Shown: one piece after another, positions 6,134 through 13,867 of the stretch
Position numbering within the stretch: the first letter of the stretch is position 1
Layout of the letters: every line of letters starts with the position of its first letter
Source: Hyphomicrobiales bacterium
GTDB taxonomy: Bacteria > Pseudomonadota > Alphaproteobacteria > Rhizobiales > Xanthobacteraceae
DNA length: 15,340 bases
NCBI GenBank assembly: GCA_021730825.1
Contig: JAKFYO010000276.1
Span: forward strand, 1-15,340
Reading direction: 5' to 3'
Notes under the pieces: generated by a model
The model's database searches: none
What the model was told of the DNA's origin: nothing
Seen by the model: only the letters and a program-made list of their open reading frames with translations
Program-made: the position numbers and the translations under genes

Positions 6134-7009
6134 ATGGAAATCAATCTGCCGGCGCTATTCGGGCAACTTTTGATCGGACTGATCAATGGCTCGTTCTATG
6201 CGCTTCTGAGCCTCGGGCTGGCCGTGATTTTCGGCATGCTCAACATCATCAATTTCGCACACGGCGCGCAGTATATGATGGGCGCGTTCGTCGCGTATTT
6301 CCTCCTGCAATTCGCCGGGCTGAATTACTGGTGGGCGTTGATTGTCGCGCCGGTGATCGTAGGCGGTGTCGGTATTCTAATCGAGCGCTCACTTCTTCAG
6401 TGGCTCTATAAACTCGACCACTTGTATGGCCTGCTTCTTACCTTCGGTCTCGCGCTGATCATTCAGGGTCTGTTCCGGCATCAATACGGCTCTTCCGGAT
6501 TGCCGTATCAAATTCCGCCGCAGCTCACGGGCGTGCGCGATCTCGGATTTACGTTTCTCCCCAATTACCGCGCCTGGGTCGTTGTGTTCTCGCTCGTGGT
6601 CTGTTTCGGCACCTGGTACATGATCGAGAAAACGCGGCTTGGCGCTTATTTGCGCGCGGCTACCGAAAACCCGACGCTGGTGCGCGCTTTCGGCATCAAC
6701 GTACCGCGCATGATTACACTGACCTACGGCTTCGGTGTTGCGCTCGCCGCGCTTGCCGGCGTCATGGCCGCACCGATTTATGCGGTGAACCCGACCATGG
6801 GCGCTGACATCATCATCGTCGTCTTCGCGGTGGTCGTGATCGGCGGTATGGGTTCGATCATGGGCGCGATCGTGACCGGCTTCGGTCTCGGCGTTGTCGA
6901 AGGCCTCACGAAATATTTCTTCCCGGAAGCGTCGAATACCGTGATCTTCGTCATCATGGTGATTGTGCTCGTGACCCGCCCTGCGGGCCTGTTCGGAAGG
7001 GCGGCGTAA
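6134..7009 (+). CDS. livH: Liv-type ABC transporter permease, LivH-like
   Basis: One of the two inner-membrane permeases of the importer, 291 aa and strongly hydrophobic with about eight membrane segments. The family block LLSLGLAVIFGMLNIINFAHGA at residues 24-45 is the hallmark of LivH. The coupling region MIEKTRLGAYLRAATENPTLVRAFGIN in the middle is the cytoplasmic loop that contacts the ATPases. The C-terminus ends with the common VLVTRPAGLFGR motif. The length fits the family (about 290-310). The start ATG follows a GGGGGA ribosome site eight bases upstream. The stop is 1 nt before the livM start. The family call is secure; the transported compound is not determined. Confidence 0.95.
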   Translation: MEINLPALFGQLLIGLINGSFYALLSLGLAVIFGMLNIINFAHGAQYMMGAFVAYFLLQFAGLNYWWALIVAPVIVGGVGILIERSLLQWLYKLDHLYGLLLTFGLALIIQGLFRHQYGSSGLPYQIPPQLTGVRDLGFTFLPNYRAWVVVFSLVVCFGTWYMIEKTRLGAYLRAATENPTLVRAFGINVPRMITLTYGFGVALAALAGVMAAPIYAVNPTMGADIIIVVFAVVVIGGMGSIMGAIVTGFGLGVVEGLTKYFFPEASNTVIFVIMVIVLVTRPAGLFGRAA

Positions 7010-7010
7010 A

Positions 7011-8036
7011 ATGGCACAGGCAGTCGAACAGATTACCGCGCCGACCGAAGCGTCGAGCCATAAGAGCGAGATGATCGCTTTCGCGATCATGGTGCTCGTG
7101 CTCGCGGTGCTCCCGGCTTTCGTCTATCCGCCATTTTTGATGAAAGCGCTTTGCTTCGCGCTGTTCGCGTGCGCGTTCAATTTGCTGATTGGCTATGTCG
7201 GCTTGCTGTCGTTCGGCCACGCACTTTATTTCGGCTGGGCGAGCTATTTCGCGGCACACCTCGCGAAGGTCGGAAAAATCTCGATCCCGTACTGGGCAGG
7301 TTCCTGGCAGTGGGTGACGATCACGAACTCGCCGATGGTGCCGGAACTTGCGATTTTTCTGGCGGTGATGGGTGCTGCCGTACTCGGCTTTGTCGCGGGC
7401 TCGATCGCAATCCGCCGGCAAGGCATTTATTTCGCGATGATTACGCTGGCGCTCGCACAGATGATGTATTTCTTCGCGTTGCAGGCGCCGTTCACGGGCG
7501 GCGAAGACGGCATCCAGCCGGTGCCGCGGGGTTATCTCTTCGGCCTGTTCAATCTCGCGAACGAGCGCGTGATGTACGTCTTCGTCATGGTCGTGTTTCT
7601 GCTCGGCTTTCTCTTGATCTATCGCGTGATCCACTCGCCGTTTGGTGAAGTGCTGAAAGCGATCCGTGAAAACGAGCAGCGCGCGATCTCGCTGGGCTAC
7701 AAGACCGATCGCTACAAGCTCGTCGCCTTCACGCTGTCTGCGGCGATCGCCGGCCTCGCCGGCGCGGTCAAGCCCTTTGTCGTGCAGAATGCGTCGCTTA
7801 CCGACGTGCATTGGTCGATGTCGGGCGAGGTGGTCTTGATGACCTTGCTCGGCGGTCTTGGCACTATCTTCGGACCGGTACTCGGCGCTTTCACGATCAT
7901 CGCGATGCAGAATTATCTCGCGGGTTTCGGCCAGTGGGTGACGATCATTCAGGGCGGGATTTTCGTGCTTTGTGTGCTTCTGTTCCGCCGCGGCATTATC
8001 GGTGAAATCGCGAATTTGCTGCGCATTCGTCTCTGA
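7011..8036 (+). CDS. livM: Liv-type ABC transporter permease, LivM-like
   Basis: The partner permease, 341 aa. A short hydrophilic N-terminus (about 20 residues) is followed by alternating hydrophobic segments. The family block LIGYVGLLSFGHALYFG lies at about residues 59-75. The cytoplasmic coupling loop FGEVLKAIRENEQRAISLGY is in the second half. The GLGTIFGPVLGAF block near the C-terminus is also diagnostic. The ribosome site GGAAGG (6995-7000) lies inside the end of livH, so translation is probably coupled. It completes the importer: two ATPases, one binding protein, two permeases. A hairpin and a promoter-like element follow before the CoA-transferase genes. Confidence 0.95.
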   Translation: MAQAVEQITAPTEASSHKSEMIAFAIMVLVLAVLPAFVYPPFLMKALCFALFACAFNLLIGYVGLLSFGHALYFGWASYFAAHLAKVGKISIPYWAGSWQWVTITNSPMVPELAIFLAVMGAAVLGFVAGSIAIRRQGIYFAMITLALAQMMYFFALQAPFTGGEDGIQPVPRGYLFGLFNLANERVMYVFVMVVFLLGFLLIYRVIHSPFGEVLKAIRENEQRAISLGYKTDRYKLVAFTLSAAIAGLAGAVKPFVVQNASLTDVHWSMSGEVVLMTLLGGLGTIFGPVLGAFTIIAMQNYLAGFGQWVTIIQGGIFVLCVLLFRRGIIGEIANLLRIRL

Positions 8037-8051
8037 CGCGAAGTCTCTAGA

Positions 8052-8089
8052 ACAAAGCGGGCAAGCACTGGAACGCTTGCCCCGCTTGT
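8052..8089 (+). terminator. Hairpin at the end of the liv operon (possible terminator)
   Basis: An imperfect long stem: ACAAAGCGGGCAAGC (8052-8066) faces GCTTGCCCCGCTTGT (8075-8089) across an 8-nt loop, with one unpaired base on each side. It begins 16 nt after the livM stop. No T-run follows, so an intrinsic terminator is uncertain. It may instead be a 3'-stabilising structure or a partial terminator before the next transcription unit. Confidence 0.45.
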
Positions 8090-8100
8090 CTGGGCCGTTC

Positions 8101-8129
8101 CTTGACGATGGTTGGTATGCACCCTAGTT
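8101..8129 (+). promoter_or_regulatory. Candidate promoter of catI-catJ-pcaF
   Basis: CTTGAC (8101-8106), a 17-nt spacer and CTAGTT (8124-8129) match the rhizobial housekeeping consensus CTTGAC-N17-CTATAT at 6/6 and 4/6. The box lies after the liv-end hairpin and 35 nt before the catI ATG. Immediately downstream is a short inverted repeat, TCGCGC (8130-8135) and GCGCGA (8146-8151), at the likely start point, where an operator could sit. GC-rich arms of this size can arise by chance. Confidence 0.4.
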
Positions 8130-8163
8130 TCGCGCGCTAATTTTTGCGCGAGATGGTGCGTTA

Positions 8164-9012
8164 ATGGCCCAGTTTCTGAAACTTTCCGAAGCGATCGAAG
8201 CGAACGTGAAGGATGGCGATGCCGTCGCCATGGAAGGCTTCACGCATCTCATTCCTTTCGCCGCCGGACACGAGATCATCCGCCAGAAGCGCAAGCGCCT
8301 TTCGCTGATCCGCATGACGCCGGATCTGATTTACGATCAGTTGATCGGCATGGGTTGCGCCGAGCGGATGACGTTTTCCTGGGGCGGCAATCCCGGCGTC
8401 GGTTCGCTGCATCGTTTTCGCGATGCCTATCAGAATGGCTGGCCGAACAAACTCGAGATCGTCGAGCACTCGCACGCGGCCATGGCGAACGCTTATGATG
8501 CGGCGGCAGCAGGGCTGCCATTCGCGGTATTTCGCGGCTACCGCGGCGCGGAATTGCCGCGCGTAAATCCAAGCATTAAAGAAGTGATTTGCCCCTACAC
8601 CGGCGAAAAGCTCGCGACCGTACCCGCGGTCAAGCTTGATGTCGCGATCATTCACGCGCAGAAAGCCGACAGAAAAGGCAATGTTCTGCTTGAGGGAATT
8701 GTCGGCGTGCAAAAGGAAGCGGTGCTTGCTGCCAAGCGCTCGGTCGTGACGGTCGAAGAGATCGTGGACGAACTGAACCCGCCGTCTCCGAATTCCGTCG
8801 TGCTGCCGGGCTGGACCGTGAAAGCGGTGGTGCAGGTGCCGGGCGGCGCGCATCCTTCTTATGCGCACGGTTATTACAAGCGCGACAACGCTTTTTATAA
8901 AGCCTGGGACGACATCGCACGCGAACGCGACACGTTCACCGCCTGGATGGACGAAAATGTCCTGCGTAAAGGCCCTGAAGTTTTCGCGGCTCACGCGAAG
9001 AAGGCGGCTTGA
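8164..9012 (+). CDS. catI: 3-oxoadipate CoA-transferase subunit A, CatI type (glutaconate CoA-transferase family)
   Basis: Alpha subunit of a family I CoA-transferase, 282 aa. With CatJ it should move CoA from succinyl-CoA to 3-oxoadipate. The sequence blocks AMEGFTHLIPFAAGHE, SWGGNPGVGSLHRFRDA, HAQKADRKGN and PGGAHPSYAHGYY match what I recall of Pseudomonas knackmussii B13 CatI rather than the shorter, unrelated-looking PcaI of the SCOT branch. GctA and the steroid-pathway IpdA are more distant members of the same fold. The catalytic glutamate is in the partner subunit. The gene starts the second operon, with a weak GAGATGG ribosome site. Its stop is 2 nt before catJ. The substrate call rests on family memory plus the neighbouring PcaF-type thiolase; a different dicarboxylate is possible. 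Confidence 0.85.
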   Translation: MAQFLKLSEAIEANVKDGDAVAMEGFTHLIPFAAGHEIIRQKRKRLSLIRMTPDLIYDQLIGMGCAERMTFSWGGNPGVGSLHRFRDAYQNGWPNKLEIVEHSHAAMANAYDAAAAGLPFAVFRGYRGAELPRVNPSIKEVICPYTGEKLATVPAVKLDVAIIHAQKADRKGNVLLEGIVGVQKEAVLAAKRSVVTVEEIVDELNPPSPNSVVLPGWTVKAVVQVPGGAHPSYAHGYYKRDNAFYKAWDDIARERDTFTAWMDENVLRKGPEVFAAHAKKAA

Positions 9013-9014
9013 TC

Positions 9015-9791
9015 ATGAGTCAGTCTTTCACGCCCAACGAAATGATGACCGTTGCCGCGGCGCGTGCGCTCACGAACGAAGACGTCTGTTTCGTCGGCAT
9101 CGGCGCACCTTCTGCCGCCTGCAATCTCGCGCGCCAGACGCACGCACCGGACATCGTGCTGATTTATGAGTCCGGCACGCTGGAAACGCGGCCAAATGTA
9201 TTGCCGCTTTCGATCGGTGACGGCGAGCTTTGCGAAACTGCGCTCACCACGGTGCCGGTGCCGGAGATGTTCCGCTACTGGCTGCAGGGCGGACGTATCA
9301 CCACCGGCTTCCTCGGTGGTGCGCAGATAGACCGCTATGCCAATTTGAATACGACCGTCGTCGGACCTTACGAGAAGCCGAGCGTTCGCCTTCCGGGTGG
9401 CGGCGGCGCGCCGGAGATCGCGACGAGTTGCGGCCAGATTTTCATTACGATGGCGCACTCGAAGCGCGCTTTTGTCGAGAAGATAGACTTCTTCACTTCG
9501 CTCGGTCACGGAGAAGGCGGCGACAGCCGGAAAAAACTCGGCGTCACCACCAAGGGGCCGACCAAAGTTATGACCGACCTTTGCGTCATGGAACCCGACG
9601 AGAAGACGAAAGAGCTCACGGTCGTGTCGCTGCATCCGGGCGTCACGAAAGAACAGGTGTCGGCTGCAACCGGCTGGCAAATCAAGTTTGCGGCGAATGT
9701 AATCGAAACACCAGCGCCGACCGAAACCGAACTGAAAGTATTGCGCGAGTTGCACGCACGAACCAAGGCAGCCCACGGCGGCAACGCCTGA
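9015..9791 (+). CDS. catJ: 3-oxoadipate CoA-transferase subunit B, CatJ type
   Basis: Beta subunit of the CoA-transferase, 258 aa from the ATG at 9015. This start is preferred over the in-frame TTG at 9009 because it has a GAAGAAGG ribosome site about 10 nt upstream and does not overlap catI. The catalytic glutamate that carries the CoA thioester is visible as Glu52 in LIYESGT, equivalent to beta-Glu54 of Acidaminococcus glutaconate CoA-transferase. Other family blocks are LPLSIGDGELCETA, GGRITTGFLGGAQIDRYAN and the glycine-rich LPGGGGAPEIA. The N-terminal NEMMTVAAARAL also fits CatJ. With CatI it forms the heteromeric enzyme. The stop overlaps an AAGGAG ribosome site for the thiolase. Confidence 0.87.
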   Translation: MSQSFTPNEMMTVAAARALTNEDVCFVGIGAPSAACNLARQTHAPDIVLIYESGTLETRPNVLPLSIGDGELCETALTTVPVPEMFRYWLQGGRITTGFLGGAQIDRYANLNTTVVGPYEKPSVRLPGGGGAPEIATSCGQIFITMAHSKRAFVEKIDFFTSLGHGEGGDSRKKLGVTTKGPTKVMTDLCVMEPDEKTKELTVVSLHPGVTKEQVSAATGWQIKFAANVIETPAPTETELKVLRELHARTKAAHGGNA

Positions 9792-9802
9792 AGGAGCGAA
9801 AC

Positions 9803-11008
9803 ATGGCTGACGCTTTTATTTGCGATTTCGTCCGCACCCCGATCGGCCGTTTTGGCGGCTCGCTCGCCAAAGTACGGCCCGACGATCTCGCGGCGCACGT
9901 GATTAAGGCGCTGATCGCGCGCAATCCTTCGCTCGATAAAAACAAGATCGAAGAAGTATTCTTCGGCTGCGCGAATCAAGCGGGTGAAGACAACCGCAAC
10001 ATCGCACGCATGGGTCTGCTGCTTGCGGGTCTTCCGGTCTCGGTTTCGGGCAATACGATCAATCGTCTTTGTGCGTCCGGCTTGGACGCAGTGGGTGCCG
10101 CGTCCCGTGCGATCAAGGCCGGCGAGATCTCTCTCGCAATCGCCGGCGGCGCGGAATCCATGTCGCGCGCGCCGTTCGTGATGGGCAAGGCGCAGGAAGC
10201 TTTCTCTCGGCAGGCAGAAATTTTTGACACCACCATCGGCTGGCGCTTCATCAATCCGTTGATGAAGCAGCAATACGGCGTCGATTCGATGCCGGAGACC
10301 GGCGAGAACGTCGCCGAGGAATATCAGGTGAAGCGCGAGGATCAGGATAAGTTCGCGCTCCGCTCGCAGCATCGCGCAGTCGCAGCCCAGAAGCGCGGCT
10401 ATTTCGATGGCGAAATCGTTCCGATCGAAGTGCCGGGCGGCAAGGCGGGACCGGTAAAAGTCGATAAGGACGAACATCCGCGCGGCGACACCACGATCGA
10501 GAATCTCGCGAAGCTGAAAACGCCGTTCCGCAATCCCGGCACGGTTACCGCCGGCAACGCGTCGGGCGTGAACGATGGCGCGGCTGCGCTCATCATCGCG
10601 TCCGAGGAAGCTGCGAAAGCGAACGGCCTGAAGCCGCGCGCGCGCATTCTCGGGCTAGCCTCCGCCGGCGTACCGCCGCGCGTCATGGGCATCGGACCGG
10701 TGCCTGCGGTCGAAAAGCTCACGGCGCGTCTCGGCATCCCGGCAAGCAAATTCGACGTGATCGAATTGAACGAAGCGTTTGCGAGCCAGGCGCTCGCCTG
10801 CATGCGTCAGTTCGGCGTTGCCGATGACGCGGAGCATGTGAACCCGAATGGCGGCGCGATTGCGCTGGGGCATCCATTGGGTATGTCCGGTGCTCGCATT
10901 GCCGGAACCGCCATGCGCGCGCTCGAAGAGCGCGGCGGCAAGTATGGTCTTGCCACCATGTGCGTCGGCGTGGGGCAGGGTGTCGCCCTCGCTATCGAAC
11001 GGGTCTGA
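9803..11008 (+). CDS. pcaF: 3-oxoadipyl-CoA thiolase (PcaF-type acyl-CoA acetyltransferase)
   Basis: Thiolase of 401 aa that splits 3-oxoadipyl-CoA with CoA into succinyl-CoA and acetyl-CoA, the last step of the beta-ketoadipate pathway. The catalytic residues are all present at the expected places: nucleophile Cys90 in NRLCASG, His357 in GHPLGMSGAR, Cys387 in MCVGVGQG. Blocks such as FGCANQAGEDNRNIARM, MSRAPFVMGKA and DTTIGWRFINPLMKQQYGVDSMPET are those of PcaF/PaaJ rather than of PhaA-type acetoacetyl-CoA thiolases. The start ATG at 9803 follows AAGGAG with a 6-nt spacer. The open frame extends upstream across catJ but that part is not thiolase. It is the last gene of catI-catJ-pcaF. PaaJ of phenylacetate degradation does the same reaction; no paa genes are nearby. 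Confidence 0.93.
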   Translation: MADAFICDFVRTPIGRFGGSLAKVRPDDLAAHVIKALIARNPSLDKNKIEEVFFGCANQAGEDNRNIARMGLLLAGLPVSVSGNTINRLCASGLDAVGAASRAIKAGEISLAIAGGAESMSRAPFVMGKAQEAFSRQAEIFDTTIGWRFINPLMKQQYGVDSMPETGENVAEEYQVKREDQDKFALRSQHRAVAAQKRGYFDGEIVPIEVPGGKAGPVKVDKDEHPRGDTTIENLAKLKTPFRNPGTVTAGNASGVNDGAAALIIASEEAAKANGLKPRARILGLASAGVPPRVMGIGPVPAVEKLTARLGIPASKFDVIELNEAFASQALACMRQFGVADDAEHVNPNGGAIALGHPLGMSGARIAGTAMRALEERGGKYGLATMCVGVGQGVALAIERV

Positions 11009-11080
11009 TATTCACACGAACTATCGTCACGATTGCCGCCGATCCTGTAGTCTGGGGCTAGAGGACGGAATCGCTCGGCC

Positions 11081-12562
11081 ATGAAGGAATTCGACGTCGC
11101 GATTATCGGCGGCGGCATCAACGGATGTGGGATTGCGCGCGACGCCGCGGGCCGCGGGCTTTCCGTGCTGCTCGCGGAAAAAGGCGACCTTGCCTCCGGC
11201 ACCTCGTCTTATAGCTCCAAGCTCATTCACGGCGGCATCCGCTATCTGGAGAATTACGACTTCCGGCTGGTGCGCGAGTCGCTGCATGAGCGCGAACTTC
11301 TTTTAAGAAATGCGCCGCACCTCTGTCGTCCGATGCGCTTTGTGATTCCGCATGTCGCTTCCATGCGTCCGGCATGGATGATGCGGATTGGTATCAAGCT
11401 TTATGATTTTCTTGCGGGCGGTTCTGTCCTGCCGCGCTCCAAAGCGCTCGATCTGAGGAACGACCAAGCCGGCGAACCTCTCAACGGAAACAGCTCAACC
11501 GGCTTCGAATATTCCGATTGTATCACCGATGATGCGCGGCTCGTGATCGCGAACGCAATCGATGCTCGCGAGCGCGGCGCTGACATCCGCACACGCACGC
11601 GTGCCGTTTCCGCGCGGCGCATCGACAAGCGCTGGGAAGTTGTGCTGGAAGATAACGGAAGGCAGGAAACGGTCCGTGCTCGCGCACTCGTCAACGCCGC
11701 GGGACCGTGGACCGCGAATGTAATCGAGACACTTATCGAGGGCGTGTCGCCTGTAAAGATCCGACTGGTGAAGGGTAGTCACGTCGTTTACCCGAAGCTT
11801 TATGCGCAAGATCGTGCTTATGTCCTGCAAAGCAACGATCGCCGCGTCATCTTTGTCGTTCCGTTCGGCGAGAAGCACACGCTGATCGGTACGACCGACG
11901 TCGAGACATCGGGCGATCCCGGCGAGGCAACCGCGAGCCCAGAAGAAATTCGTTATCTCTGCGATCTCGCGAGCAGTTTTTTCAAGACGAGTGTTGAGCC
12001 TTCGCGCGTAGTCTGGACGTTTTCCGGTGTGCGCCCGCTGATCGGAGGCGGCGGCACGGCATCGACCGCGACGCGCGAATATCAGATCGTCTCCGATGGC
12101 GGCGAGGGTGATGCACCGTTGCTGTCGCTGATCGGCGGCAAGCTCACGGCATTTCGTGCAATGAGCGAAGATGTCGTGAATAGGCTCAAGGATACATTCG
12201 GGATGCGCGGGCCTTGGACCGCGAACGAACCGCTGCCCGGCGGCGATCTCGGCGCGCGTGGGATCGATGGATTGCTCGACGACCTCGCGCGCGATCATGC
12301 TTATCTTCCGGCTGCCACGGCGCGCCGCCTTGCTTTGGCGTATGGCCGCCGCGCGCTGAAGGTGCTCGGTGACGCCAAGAAGACAGAGGATCTCGGCCCG
12401 CGTCTCATTGGCGACCTTCACAGGCGCGAACTCGATTATCTCCGCGAGCATGAATGGGCGAAGACCGCGGAAGACGTGCTCTGGCGGCGGACAAAGCTGG
12501 GCATTGGTGCGGCCGCCGCTGAAGTCGAAGCATTACAACATGCGATGCAGGCGCAGGCATGA
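11081..12562 (+). CDS. glpD: FAD-dependent glycerol-3-phosphate dehydrogenase
   Basis: A membrane-associated flavoenzyme that oxidises glycerol 3-phosphate to dihydroxyacetone phosphate and passes electrons to the quinone pool. The product has 493 aa, close to E. coli GlpD (about 500). The FAD-binding GGGINGCGIARDAAGRGLS lies at residues 10-28, followed by the family signature SGTSSYSSKLIHGGIRYLE at about 39-57. Blocks VNAAGPW, LIGTTD, FSGVRPLIGGGG and LIGGKLTAFR complete the DAO fold, and the C-terminal helical domain ends with WRRTKLGIG. A 72-nt gap separates it from pcaF, and no glpF, glpK or glpR accompanies it. The ribosome site is weak (AGAGGACGG, about 14-22 nt upstream), but the KEFDVAIIGGG N-terminus is the normal one. 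Confidence 0.96.
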   Translation: MKEFDVAIIGGGINGCGIARDAAGRGLSVLLAEKGDLASGTSSYSSKLIHGGIRYLENYDFRLVRESLHERELLLRNAPHLCRPMRFVIPHVASMRPAWMMRIGIKLYDFLAGGSVLPRSKALDLRNDQAGEPLNGNSSTGFEYSDCITDDARLVIANAIDARERGADIRTRTRAVSARRIDKRWEVVLEDNGRQETVRARALVNAAGPWTANVIETLIEGVSPVKIRLVKGSHVVYPKLYAQDRAYVLQSNDRRVIFVVPFGEKHTLIGTTDVETSGDPGEATASPEEIRYLCDLASSFFKTSVEPSRVVWTFSGVRPLIGGGGTASTATREYQIVSDGGEGDAPLLSLIGGKLTAFRAMSEDVVNRLKDTFGMRGPWTANEPLPGGDLGARGIDGLLDDLARDHAYLPAATARRLALAYGRRALKVLGDAKKTEDLGPRLIGDLHRRELDYLREHEWAKTAEDVLWRRTKLGIGAAAAEVEALQHAMQAQA

Positions 12563-12569
12563 TAGACTA

Positions 12570-12600
12570 TTGAAATTATTACGTAATTCGCCACGATAAT
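12570..12600 (+). promoter_or_regulatory. Candidate promoter/operator of potGHI
   Basis: TTGAAA (12570-12575) and GATAAT (12595-12600) each match sigma-70 boxes at 5/6, but the 19-nt spacer is longer than ideal. The spacer contains the perfect 10-bp palindrome ATTACGTAAT (12578-12587), the position where repressors often bind. The stretch is strikingly AT-rich against its surroundings. The remaining 94 nt to the potG ATG show no gene. Confidence 0.4.
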
Positions 12601-12694
12601 TTGTAGCTTATGTCGTCTGCAAAAACCCGCGCGAGTTGAGAATACCGCCTTTCCTCGCTAAGCAGAGCGTTGGTTCCCGACAGCAAGCGAGATC

Positions 12695-13861
12695 ATGAAT
12701 TCCATCGAGACCAAGCCACCAAAGCCGCAAAGCGTGCGCCGCAAATTCGCACCCTGGGCCGATCCCGCGGCGAAGCCGCTGATCAGCTTTCAGAATATCG
12801 TGAAGCGCTACGGCGAGGTGGTCGCGGTCGATGGCATTTCGCTCGACATCTACGAGCGCGAGTTCTTTGCACTGCTCGGCCCGTCAGGCTGCGGCAAGAC
12901 TACGCTGATGCGGATGCTCGCTGGCTTCGAGGAAGCGAGCGAAGGGAAGATTTTGCTCGCCAAGAGCGATCTATCCGGCGTGCCGCCGTATCGGCGCCCG
13001 GTGAACATGATGTTTCAGTCTTATGCGCTGTTTCCGCATATGACGGTCACGGACAACATCGCGTTCGGCCTGAAGCAGGAGGGTATACCGAAGCAAGAAA
13101 TCGTCGCGCGCGTGGACGAGATGCTGAAGCTCGTGAACCTGCGCGGCTTCGAAAAGAGAAAGCCGCATCAACTTTCCGGCGGCCAGCGTCAGCGCGTGGC
13201 GCTCGCGCGTTCGCTCGCCAAGCGACCGAAAGTTTTGCTGCTCGACGAGCCGATGGCGGCGCTCGACAAAAAGCTGCGCGAACAGACGCAGTTCGAGTTG
13301 ATGGATTTGCAGCAGCGAATCGGCACCACCTTCATCATCGTAACCCACGATCAGGAAGAGGCGATGACGGTCGCGGACCGCATCGCCGTGATGGACCACG
13401 GCAAGCTCGTGCAGGTCGCGACACCTGCTGAAATCTATGAGCAGCCGAACAGCCGCTACGTCGCGGAGTTCGTCGGCGACGTGAACATCATCGAGGCCGC
13501 GGTAACACGCGCGGTTCCCGGCGACATCGCGCTGAAATCGGACATGCTGGATGCGGAGTTGCGGCTCGCGCAGCGCGCGGATGTGAAGACCGGAGATAGC
13601 GTGGCGGTGGCGCTTCGGCCCGAGAAAATCCGGATCGGGAAAGAGCCGCTTTCCGAAGTGCATGCGAACTGCGCACAGGGCGTCGTCTATGACATCGCCT
13701 ATCTCGGCGATCTATCGATCTATCATGTGCATCTAGACAACGGCTTCGTGCTGAAAGCCGCGAAGACCAATCTTTCGCGTCAGATCGAGCCGCCGATCGA
13801 TTGGGACGACCGGGTCAATCTTTCCTGGACGCCGGATGCCGGCGTACTGCTGAAAGGCTGA
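12695..13861 (+). CDS. potG: Putrescine/polyamine ABC transporter ATPase, PotG-like
   Basis: ATPase of a PotFGHI-type polyamine importer, 388 aa against about 377 for E. coli PotG. Motifs: Walker A GPSGCGKTT at 62-70; Q-loop in MMFQSYALFPHMT; signature LSGGQRQR at 160-167; Walker B VLLLDEP with D184/E185; D-loop region AALDKKLRE; switch His in THDQEEAMT. The C-terminal third is the TOBE/regulatory domain, with VALRPEKIRI and the PotG-typical DIAYLGDLSIYHV. The N-terminal 35 residues are polar and Pro-rich, as in PotG. The start ATG lacks a strong ribosome site (AGCGAG upstream). The 6-nt gap to potH suggests one transcript. PotA is the close alternative, but the length, the N-terminus and the GDLSIYHV block favour PotG. 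Spermidine, putrescine or a related cation could be the substrate. Confidence 0.92.
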   Translation: MNSIETKPPKPQSVRRKFAPWADPAAKPLISFQNIVKRYGEVVAVDGISLDIYEREFFALLGPSGCGKTTLMRMLAGFEEASEGKILLAKSDLSGVPPYRRPVNMMFQSYALFPHMTVTDNIAFGLKQEGIPKQEIVARVDEMLKLVNLRGFEKRKPHQLSGGQRQRVALARSLAKRPKVLLLDEPMAALDKKLREQTQFELMDLQQRIGTTFIIVTHDQEEAMTVADRIAVMDHGKLVQVATPAEIYEQPNSRYVAEFVGDVNIIEAAVTRAVPGDIALKSDMLDAELRLAQRADVKTGDSVAVALRPEKIRIGKEPLSEVHANCAQGVVYDIAYLGDLSIYHVHLDNGFVLKAAKTNLSRQIEPPIDWDDRVNLSWTPDAGVLLKG

Positions 13862-13867
13862 TACCGC

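Noticed and set aside
9009..9014. TTG at 9009 as the start of catJ
   Set aside because: The ATG at 9015 has better ribosome-site spacing and avoids overlapping the catI stop; family proteins begin shortly before NEMMTVAAA.
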